DNA of 40,321 nt from Deltaproteobacteria bacterium (GTDB lineage Bacteria; Desulfobacterota; RBG-13-43-22), in the NCBI GenBank assembly GCA_016219065.1, contig JACRCK010000137.1:1-40321 (forward strand), written 5' to 3'. The notes under the pieces were generated by a model that was not told the origin of the DNA, made no database searches, and worked only from the letters and a program-made list of their open reading frames with translations. Position numbers and translations under genes: made by a program. Within the stretch, counting starts at the first letter, position 1; every line of letters starts with the position of its first letter. Of the stretch, positions 24,046-30,800 are shown piece by piece.

Positions 24046-25526
24046 TTGGCTTCTTTCTTCATTTGCTTCATAGCCTTGGCGCGTTCCTGGTCTTCCTCCA
24101 CGATGAGCTGGTAAGCCAGGTAATATTTGTAGATGTTGGACACGTAGGTCACCGTTTCCCTCCCGATCTTCTCCGCCGCGATCAGTTCCACGTTGTTGAA
24201 CCAGACGTTGGGGTCGAGATTGCGCTGGGCCGCCAGCTTCCGGAACTGGGCGATCCGGGCCGGGCCGGCGTTGTAGGCGGCAAAGGCGAAGAGCCCCTTG
24301 TTGAGCGTGTCCATGGGCTCATTTTTATAGTATTGATCCACCATGAAACGGATGTATTTCACCCCGGCGTTGATGTTGGGTTCCACCTGGCGGATATCGC
24401 CCACCTTCATGTCCTTGCCGGTGGCCGGCATGACCTGCATGATCCCCACGGCTCCCGCCTTGCTTTTGGCGCTGTGGTCCAGACGGGACTCCTGGTACCC
24501 CTGGGCCATCATCAGCAGGTAGTCCATTTCATATTGCCCGCTGTATTTCCGGAAGAAATCGATCGTTTTCTCGAACTTGGCCATCTCCGCCTGGGAGGTG
24601 GCATCCTTGACGTACTTGGCGCTCTTCAGGTATTTCTGCAGCAGCATATTGCGCGTCTTGGACCCTTCCGGGTAGCGGGCCAGAAATTGGTTGACGGCCG
24701 CCTGGAGTTGCGGGCTGTTCTTGCGGAACATCCACCCGAACTCCCCCCCGGTCCGTAGGGCCGCTCCATAGTTGAGCACGACCTTGGGGAAAACCTGCTT
24801 CCAGAATTCCGCCAGAGGGGAATCGACGATGGTGGCCTTGACCAGCCCGGCATTGACCATCTCCAGCAGGTCTTCCACTTCCAGATTTTCCGGCGCCAGG
24901 CGGATCCGCACCGGCGGCCTTTTCTGGCGGGCCAATTCGGCGTTCAGTTGTTCCAGGCTTTCGTAAAAACTCGAGGATTGGCGCACATAGACTTCCTGGC
25001 CGGAAAGGGCCTCTTTATTGGCTAGCGGCTTGGAGGCCGGACCGGTGACCACGATTTCCGAGACATTCTTGGTGGTGGGAATGGAAAAATCCACTTCTTT
25101 GAGGCGCTGCGGGGTGATGGTCAGGTTGGCCACGGCGAGATCCCCTTTGCCCTCCCGCAGGTAGGGGATGATTTTGTCCCGGGTCACCGGCAGAAAGACC
25201 ATGTGGATCCGGACATGTTTCTTTTTGAGTGTTTTATTGAGATCATCCTCGGCCAGCCGGAGGACCTCATAAGCCAATCCCCGCTGGGTTCCGCGGTCGA
25301 TGAAATAAAAGGTTTTGGACATGGGTACCAGGGCCCGAATATACCGGCGCTTGATCATCCCGTCGAGATCGCCTGTAAATTTTTTGCTGACCACACTGGG
25401 CAGTTTGGTGGTGGCAGGGGAGGTCTTGGTCGGTTGGGAGGGGGGCTGTTTCGCTCCGAAAATTGGTCCGGTAAGAGAAATGGATAAGATCAAAGCGGTG
25501 AAAAAGGTGAACCATCTGTACTTCAT
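24042..25526 (-). CDS. mltF: MltF-like membrane-bound lytic murein transglycosylase
   Basis: 494 residues, periplasmic. A signal peptide (FTALILSISLTGPIFG) is followed by a Pro/Thr linker, a solute-binding (SBP_bac_3) domain at about 60-270 (YFIDRGTQRGLAYEVL, DLAVANLTITPQRLKEVDFS) and a C-terminal SLT domain at about 330-480. The catalytic Glu is E346 in AQGYQESRLD, and SKAGAVGIMQVMP follows, as in family 1 transglycosylases. It cleaves glycan strands to 1,6-anhydromuropeptides; the SBP domain senses cell-wall products and controls the active site in MltF. AAGGAGC precedes ATG 25526. It stands alone, divergent from the GDPD gene. Confidence 0.95.
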   Translation of the reverse strand: MKYRWFTFFTALILSISLTGPIFGAKQPPSQPTKTSPATTKLPSVVSKKFTGDLDGMIKRRYIRALVPMSKTFYFIDRGTQRGLAYEVLRLAEDDLNKTLKKKHVRIHMVFLPVTRDKIIPYLREGKGDLAVANLTITPQRLKEVDFSIPTTKNVSEIVVTGPASKPLANKEALSGQEVYVRQSSSFYESLEQLNAELARQKRPPVRIRLAPENLEVEDLLEMVNAGLVKATIVDSPLAEFWKQVFPKVVLNYGAALRTGGEFGWMFRKNSPQLQAAVNQFLARYPEGSKTRNMLLQKYLKSAKYVKDATSQAEMAKFEKTIDFFRKYSGQYEMDYLLMMAQGYQESRLDHSAKSKAGAVGIMQVMPATGKDMKVGDIRQVEPNINAGVKYIRFMVDQYYKNEPMDTLNKGLFAFAAYNAGPARIAQFRKLAAQRNLDPNVWFNNVELIAAEKIGRETVTYVSNIYKYYLAYQLIVEEDQERAKAMKQMKKEAK

Positions 25527-25638
25527 GCCGGCTCCTTCAGGTCGAATAACAATATTTCTCAGTATTGGGGTAGAATATACCTAAGTTCAGCAAAAATATC
25601 ATGGAAAAAATTGGTCCGGGAGGAGCTGGAATTAGCGG

Positions 25639-25666
25639 TTGCCAGATCATAACGATGTGTTATAAT
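25639..25666 (+). promoter_or_regulatory. Candidate promoter for the GDPD lipoprotein gene
   Basis: TTGCCA (25639-25644) and a perfect TATAAT (25661-25666), 16-nt spacing, in an AT-rich part of the 307-nt divergent region. It implies a 160-nt leader before 25834; no riboswitch or known RNA is recognised in it. Confidence 0.45.
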
Positions 25667-25833
25667 TTAAATTTAATTGAAATTCACATTTTATACAATG
25701 AGAAAATTCAGGGAATTGCGGGAGAGGCCCGTAGGCTTCAGGCCATAACAACCGAAGACCATTTAGAGGGCCAGGGCTGTTGCCGACCCAGCCGGAATCG
25801 GCATCGTCCGTTTTTTGAGCCAGGAGGCCGATC

Positions 25834-26793
25834 ATGAAAAAGTACCTGATAGGAAGCATCCTCATGGCCGCTGTTTTCGGATTGGCGGCCTGCCACCTTT
25901 CGAGCATCGGCCCCGAAGCACCGCCGCTTCAAAATTCGGCCTTGGTCATCGCTCATCGCGCGGGCGGCGGCCAATGGCCGCAGAATTCCCGCACGGCCGT
26001 GCTCAACTGCATCGACCGGGCCCAGGCGGGAATTCCCGAAAAGCGTATCGACGGGATGGAGATGGATATTGTTCTGACCAGGGACGGCATCCCGGTTTTA
26101 TCCCACGACCCCTGGGTTCATACCACCCTGTGCACGACGGCCTCCGGTGAACCGATCCGCGAGCGCGTCCTCATCCGTGACAAGACCTGGGGAGAGCTGC
26201 AATCGCAATACCTTTGCGGAGGAGTTCGGGATCCGCACTTCCCGCGGGTGGAACCGAAGGCCGAAACGATCATGAGCCTGGGGGAAGTACTGCAGGCTTT
26301 GAAAAAGGCGCCGCAGATGATGCTGTATTTGGACGTCAAAATCGACGGGGACCTGACGGCCGGCGCTGAAGACTACGCCAACGCCATATCCCGGCTCTGG
26401 GAGGCCGCCGGATTACCCAACCGTCTTTATATCGAGGGGCCTTCGGCCGAAAGCCTGGCGGCCTATCGAGCGGCGATCAAGACGGATTTTGTGCCCGTGT
26501 TGTCCTATCCGGCCTTCAGCGTCATGGAAAATTCCGCCCGGACGGCGCTCAGAGCCCGCTGGTTGACCAGACTGCGATTATACAGCCCCTGGACCGAGGC
26601 TCGTAACGCCCAAGCCGGGGCCGTCGTCGGTCCCACGCAGGTTGTCTTCCGCTTTGCCGCTACGGAAGCCCGGGGGAACGGAGTGCAGGTGGTGTTGTTT
26701 ACCATCAACACCCGAGAAGATCTCGAAAGTTATTGCCGTTGGCCGGTGGATGTGTTGATCACCGATTATCCGGACCTGGGGCACTGCCCTTGA
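25834..26793 (+). CDS. GDPD-family phosphodiesterase lipoprotein
   Basis: 319 residues, lipid-anchored (lipobox GLAACH, Cys20). GDPD motifs: HRAGGG with H41/R42, GMEMDIVLTRDGIPVLSHD with E76, D78, H91 and D92, LDVKID at about 175, and TINTREDL near the end, so a TIM-barrel phosphodiesterase cleaving glycerophosphodiesters is expected. The usual Pro-Glu-Asn-Thr after HRG is PQNS here: the glutamate that binds the metal is a glutamine (Q50). The family also includes SMase D-like and other variants with changed ligands, so activity on glycerophosphodiesters is uncertain. AGGAGG precedes ATG 25834. Confidence 0.85.
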   Translation: MKKYLIGSILMAAVFGLAACHLSSIGPEAPPLQNSALVIAHRAGGGQWPQNSRTAVLNCIDRAQAGIPEKRIDGMEMDIVLTRDGIPVLSHDPWVHTTLCTTASGEPIRERVLIRDKTWGELQSQYLCGGVRDPHFPRVEPKAETIMSLGEVLQALKKAPQMMLYLDVKIDGDLTAGAEDYANAISRLWEAAGLPNRLYIEGPSAESLAAYRAAIKTDFVPVLSYPAFSVMENSARTALRARWLTRLRLYSPWTEARNAQAGAVVGPTQVVFRFAATEARGNGVQVVLFTINTREDLESYCRWPVDVLITDYPDLGHCP

Positions 26794-26871
26794 GACTAGG
26801 AATTGACACCGATATACACAAACCAAAGGCACTGCCTCAAACAACAATTGATCTTCACTCCGTTTTTCCTG

Positions 26872-26908
26872 TTGACGGATATATACAAATTAAATAATAT
26901 GTATATAT
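26872..26908 (+). promoter_or_regulatory. vapBC promoter with palindromic operator
   Basis: TTGACG (26872-26877), 17-nt spacer, TAATAT (26895-26900): strong sigma-70 match. ATATATAC (26879-26886) and GTATATAT (26901-26908) are perfect inverted arms bracketing the -10 element. This is the layout of autorepression by a VapB-type antitoxin (inference). Confidence 0.65.
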
Positions 26909-26931
26909 AGATGAAAATGGAGGTGAGGAAA

Positions 26932-27120
26932 ATGGCCACGGCAATGACCTCCATCCGCCTGGACATTCATTTGGCGGACGAGGCGGCCCGGGTTTTGGGC
27001 GTAAAAAGCAGGACCGAGGCGGTTCATGTGGCCCTGCGCGAAATTGTCGCCATGAAGAAGTTCAAGAAACTCATGGCGAAAAACGCCGGCAAGCTTAAGT
27101 TTGAGGCGCTGGGTGAGTAG
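26932..27120 (+). CDS. VapB-type antitoxin (ribbon-helix-helix)
   Basis: 62 residues. SIRLDIHLADEAARVLGVKSRTEAVHVALREIV has the strand-helix-helix pattern of a VapB/DUF2191-type RHH DNA-binding domain; the KKFKKLMAKNAGKLKF tail would bind the toxin. ATG 26932 follows GGAGGTGAGG, which decides it against ATG 26911. It overlaps the toxin start. Confidence 0.88.
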   Translation: MATAMTSIRLDIHLADEAARVLGVKSRTEAVHVALREIVAMKKFKKLMAKNAGKLKFEALGE

Positions 27121-27520
27121 CCTGATCATCTTCGACACCTCTATTTTTGTTGACCATCTCCGATCAGGGCGTCACCGGGAAAGGCTGGACTCGGTAACCG
27201 GCCTGATCCGGACATCCGCGGTCGTTCTATCCGAGCTCTGGCGAGGTGCTGCCCGGCCGGCGGAGAAAATTTTTTTAAAGAATTTGGAGAAAAATCATCC
27301 CATTTATACCCCCACAGAAAAAAACTGGCTGGAAGCGGGACAATTGCTTGGTCGAATGCAGGCGGATCGGGGGTTTTCAACCGAAAAACTTCGGGATTTA
27401 CACTTGGAGGTGTTGATAGCCTTGACCGCCGGAACCCAGGGCGCGTTTTTAATTACTTCCAATCGGGCCGATTTTGAATTAATCCGGGGGTATCGCGAAT
27501 TCAAGCTGGAAATATGGTGA
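27113..27520 (+). CDS. VapC-type PIN toxin
   Basis: 135 residues from GTG 27113, GAGG 6 nt upstream; TTG 27101 is the alternative. PIN acidic residues: IFDTSIFVDHL near the start, SELWRGA (Glu), then the region LHLEVLIALTA and SNRADFELI with Asp. The usual catalytic Asp in the third motif (xxDxLIA) is Glu here (HLEVLIA), still acidic. Predicted tRNA or mRNA endonuclease. It overlaps the antitoxin by 8 nt. Second toxin-antitoxin module of the window, with a different antitoxin fold. Confidence 0.88.
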   Translation: MSSLIIFDTSIFVDHLRSGRHRERLDSVTGLIRTSAVVLSELWRGAARPAEKIFLKNLEKNHPIYTPTEKNWLEAGQLLGRMQADRGFSTEKLRDLHLEVLIALTAGTQGAFLITSNRADFELIRGYREFKLEIW

Positions 27521-27561
27521 TGGGCGGGAGCTTCATTCGCTCGGCGGCCTTTGGTCGCTGT

Positions 27562-27591
27562 TTGAAGAAAACAAAAGCTTTGGGGTAAAAT
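27562..27591 (+). promoter_or_regulatory. Candidate promoter for the small exported protein
   Basis: TTGAAG (27562-27567), 18-nt spacer, TAAAAT (27586-27591), ending 35 nt before ATG 27627, which has AAAGGAGG in front. Confidence 0.45.
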
Positions 27592-27626
27592 AGGATCTAA
27601 AAACCATTATTAAAGGAGGAAGTGCG

Positions 27627-28067
27627 ATGAAACGTTTTACGACGATGGTACTGGTCTTGGCTATGGTTCTGGTGTGGTCCGGAATGACGTTGGCCGAGGA
27701 GAAGAAACCCGATGCCACCCTCAAGTTCTCGGAGGGGTCGGTGGCCGTGGGCATCGGCTGGAGCTGGGGTAAGGGCGTCCTGAACTATAAAGGGAAGGAC
27801 CAGGCCTTCAAAGTCAAGGGGCTTTCCGTGGGCGAGGTAGGCATCACGAAGGCCGAGGCGACGGGAAAGGTCTTCAACCTGAAGAAGCTCGAGGACTTTG
27901 ACGGTTTGTATGCGGCCGCCGGTGCGGAAGGCACCGTCGCCCTGGGGGCCGGGGAGACGGCGCTGAAGAACAAAAAGGGCGTGGTGATTTATATCAGCCC
28001 CCTGACCAAGGGGGTCAACTTCAAGCTGGCGGTGGAAGGCGTGAATTTCACCCTGGAAAAGAAATAA
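27627..28067 (+). CDS. Small exported protein of unknown family
   Basis: 146 residues: signal peptide (FTTMVLVLAMVLVWSGMTLA) then a beta-rich mature domain of about 122 residues with WSWGKGVLNYKGK, KVKGLSVGEVGITKAEATGKV and a final GVNFKLAVEGVNF repeat-like pair. I have a memory of similar small exported proteins with a Gly-rich start in Desulfobacterota, but no function. It has its own promoter, strong ribosome site (AAAGGAGG) and perfect terminator, suggesting a well expressed single-gene unit. Confidence 0.8.
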   Translation: MKRFTTMVLVLAMVLVWSGMTLAEEKKPDATLKFSEGSVAVGIGWSWGKGVLNYKGKDQAFKVKGLSVGEVGITKAEATGKVFNLKKLEDFDGLYAAAGAEGTVALGAGETALKNKKGVVIYISPLTKGVNFKLAVEGVNFTLEKK

Positions 28068-28072
28068 GAGCA

Positions 28073-28106
28073 GAGGGGCCGGGAGCAGACCCGGCCCCTC
28101 GTTTTT
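28073..28106 (+). terminator. Rho-independent terminator
   Basis: Perfect 11-bp stem GAGGGGCCGGG (28073-28083) and CCCGGCCCCTC (28090-28100), 6-nt loop, then GTTTTT. Starts 5 nt after the stop codon at 28067. Confidence 0.92.
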
Positions 28107-28236
28107 CAAATTATTTGAATTCGTGGCCTGATAAAGTCGAATGCACTCCCGCTGCCGTCCGGCAGATAAAAACTCCCCGCTGCCAGCCCAAAAAGGATTA
28201 TCAATCGTCTTGAAAAATTAAAAACCGATTCTGGAC

Positions 28237-28260
28237 CGGCCGGTGCCAAAAAACCGGCCG
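28237..28260. other. Hairpin in the leader of the large exported protein
   Basis: CGGCCGGT (28237-28244) and ACCGGCCG (28253-28260) with loop GCCAAAAA, 54 nt before ATG 28314. No known riboswitch is recognised. It may affect translation or be a transposed remnant. Confidence 0.4.
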
Positions 28261-28313
28261 ACGAAGAAAATTTATACCGCCGGAGGGAAACCGCGCACAC
28301 AAAGGAGTAAGCA

Positions 28314-30734
28314 ATGACGACCTGGAACCGGAAATATAAAAAGGCCTTGGGGGCCATTTTAACCTTAGGACTGGTTTGTTTTCTCCTGGTTCTCTGCGGA
28401 CCCGTCCCGGCCTTCTCCCAGAAAGGCCAACCGGCGGCGGTCCCGGCCGGCCCGGACCCCTGGCCCAAGTCGGCCGACATGAACGGGACGAAGTACACCA
28501 TCTATCAGCCCCAGTTGGACACCTGGGACGGCTACCGCTTCGAGGCCCATTCGGCCGTCTCGGTCCTGCCCCCGGGCTATTCCGAACCGATTTTCGGGGT
28601 GATCAACGTTACGGCCGCCACCCAGGTAGACCGGTTGGCGCGAACGGTCCGGTTCAGCGACCTGCAGGTCTTAAAAGCCACCTTTCCTTCAGACCCCGGC
28701 AGCGAGACCAGCTATCAACGGGGTTTCCAGAGCCTGATGGCCAAGCGCGTTACCAGTATCCCCCTCGACCGTCTGGAGGCGGCCCTGGCCATAGAAAAGG
28801 CGGAAAAGCGGGGCCGGTCAGTTCCGGTGAAAAATGAGCCGCCGCAGTTCGTGTTTTCCCAGACGGCCGCGGTTTTGGTGGCCATCGACGGGGAACCGGT
28901 CTGGCGCCCGGTGGAGAATACCGGCTTGCTGCGGGTCATCAATACCCGGGCCCTGCTCCTGAAGGATCCGGCCGGGGGGATCTACCTGCACCTCTTTGAC
29001 GGCTTCCTGGGGGCCCCGTCCCTGTCCGGGCCCTGGACGGTGGTCAAAAAGCCGCCGGCCGCAGTCGGAAAGGCCGCCGACAATCTCGCCCAGGCCCAGG
29101 TGGTGGATATGATGGAGGGACCGCCGGATGAGAAGACCGGCAAGAAACCTTCTCTCGGCCCAGTCGTCCCCCAAATCATCACGGTCACCCGGCCCACCGA
29201 ACTGATCGTGACCGACGGCCAACCGGATTGGGTTCCCCTTCAGACCACGAAGCTCTTGTACCTGAAGAATACCACGGGCAATGTCTTCAAGAACCTGGGC
29301 GACCAGCAGACCTATGTCCTGGTAACCGGACGCTGGTTCCGGGCCCCTGATTTCAAGGGACCGTGGCAGTACGTGGCCGGGACGGACCTGCCGGCGGACT
29401 TTGCGGGCATCCCGGACGACAGCCCCAAGGAGAACGTCAAGGCCTCGGTACCGGGCACACACCAGGCGCGGGAAGCCCTCATCGCCAACGATATCCCGCA
29501 GACCGCCCAGGTCGACCGGACCCAGGCCCGGTTTCATTCGCAGATCAGCGGGGAACCCGAGATGAAGCCGATCCCGGAGACCGATCTCAGCTATATCGCC
29601 AATTCCCCCACGCCGATCATCATGGTTTCGCCGACCGCCTGGTATGCCGTGCAGAGCGGCGTCTGGTTCACCGCCTCTTCGGTCCAGGGACCGTGGGTGG
29701 TGGCTACCTCGGTTCCGGCGGCCGTCTATGCCATCCCGCCGAGTTCTCCGGTCCACTATGTCACTTACGTGAAGATCTATAATGTGACGCCCCAATTCGT
29801 AACGGTCGGCTATACCTACGGCTACATGGGGACCGTGGTCACCACGGACGGCGTAGTGGTATACGGGACCGGTTACTATTATGCTCCTTACCTCGGTCCG
29901 ACCGTCTGGGTTCCCTATCCGGTCACCTACGGCTATGCCGCCAACCCCACCTGGACGCCCTGGACCGGCTGGGTCGTGGGCTTCGGGGTCGGCTGGGCCT
30001 ACGGGGCCGCCGTGGTGGGGTCCACGGCCTGCTGGGGCTATGCCCCCGCACCCTACTGGGGGGCCATGCCGTATGCCTATCGCGGAGCGGCCTACGGGCC
30101 GTACGGCGGCGCGGCGGCCTGGGGTCCGGGGGGCTGGGCGGCTACTACCGGCAACGTCTACAAACAGTGGGGGCCGACCACGGCCGTTTCCCGGTCTTCG
30201 GCCGGATACAACGCCTGGACCGGCAATGCCTGGAGCAGCAAGGTGGGCACCTCCTACAATTCCGTGACCGGACGGGTCTCGGCCGGACAGCGGGCTTCCG
30301 TCTCCAACGTCTATACCGGCGGCTATGCTGCCGGGCAGCGCGGGGCCACCTATAACCCGAACACCGGCGTTGCCGCCCGGGGTGGCTCGGCTGTGGTCGG
30401 TAATGCCAATACCGGCTCGCAAACCACGGCCCGTTGGGGGCAGGCCTCCGGGCCCGGGGGCCAGAGCGTTTCGGCGGCCAGGGTCGGCGATAACGTCTAC
30501 GCCGGCCATGACGGCAATGTCTACAAAAACACGGGCAGCGGTTGGGAGCAGAAAACCGGCAGCGGCTGGGGCAGCGTGCAAAACAGTGGACAGGTGCAAT
30601 CACTCCAGTCCCAGCAGCAGGCCCGTCAAACCGGGGAACAGCGTTCCGCGGCCTCCTCGTCGCGGGGCGCCTGGGGAGGCGGGGGCTACAGCGGTTCACG
30701 GCCCGCCGGCGGCGGGGGCGGGCGGCGACGTTGA
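28314..30734 (+). CDS. Large exported Gly/Tyr-rich protein with three GPW repeats
   Basis: 806 residues. A signal peptide (GAILTLGLVCFLLVLCGPVPAFSQ) opens it. An N-terminal domain (45-175: GTKYTIYQPQLDTWDGYRFEAHSAVSVL) is followed by three related units near 195-245, 300-350 and 425-465, each holding a W-x-P or similar start, NT-L, an aromatic strand and GPW. The 485-600 stretch is rich in Gly/Tyr/Trp (YGYMGTVVTTDGVVVYGTGYYY). The end is low-complexity Gly/Ser/Asn with repeated NVYTG/NVYKN units. I recall similar proteins annotated as carbohydrate-binding family V/XII, without a demonstrated function. ATG 28314 has AAAGGAG 6 nt upstream. It may be a secreted or cell-surface structural protein; the cytochrome gene follows 66 nt later. 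Confidence 0.78.
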   Translation: MTTWNRKYKKALGAILTLGLVCFLLVLCGPVPAFSQKGQPAAVPAGPDPWPKSADMNGTKYTIYQPQLDTWDGYRFEAHSAVSVLPPGYSEPIFGVINVTAATQVDRLARTVRFSDLQVLKATFPSDPGSETSYQRGFQSLMAKRVTSIPLDRLEAALAIEKAEKRGRSVPVKNEPPQFVFSQTAAVLVAIDGEPVWRPVENTGLLRVINTRALLLKDPAGGIYLHLFDGFLGAPSLSGPWTVVKKPPAAVGKAADNLAQAQVVDMMEGPPDEKTGKKPSLGPVVPQIITVTRPTELIVTDGQPDWVPLQTTKLLYLKNTTGNVFKNLGDQQTYVLVTGRWFRAPDFKGPWQYVAGTDLPADFAGIPDDSPKENVKASVPGTHQAREALIANDIPQTAQVDRTQARFHSQISGEPEMKPIPETDLSYIANSPTPIIMVSPTAWYAVQSGVWFTASSVQGPWVVATSVPAAVYAIPPSSPVHYVTYVKIYNVTPQFVTVGYTYGYMGTVVTTDGVVVYGTGYYYAPYLGPTVWVPYPVTYGYAANPTWTPWTGWVVGFGVGWAYGAAVVGSTACWGYAPAPYWGAMPYAYRGAAYGPYGGAAAWGPGGWAATTGNVYKQWGPTTAVSRSSAGYNAWTGNAWSSKVGTSYNSVTGRVSAGQRASVSNVYTGGYAAGQRGATYNPNTGVAARGGSAVVGNANTGSQTTARWGQASGPGGQSVSAARVGDNVYAGHDGNVYKNTGSGWEQKTGSGWGSVQNSGQVQSLQSQQQARQTGEQRSAASSSRGAWGGGGYSGSRPAGGGGGRRR

Positions 30735-30800
30735 ACCTTTTAGAGAGGGGGGTCTTTCGCCCACTTCGCGCGAACTAGCGGAGGTGGTAGACTTATAGAA

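Noticed and set aside
28818-30599. 593-codon minus-strand ORF opposite the large exported protein
   Set aside because: Shadow frame created by Gly/Tyr codons; Gly/Arg/His-rich and without recognisable domains or ribosome site.
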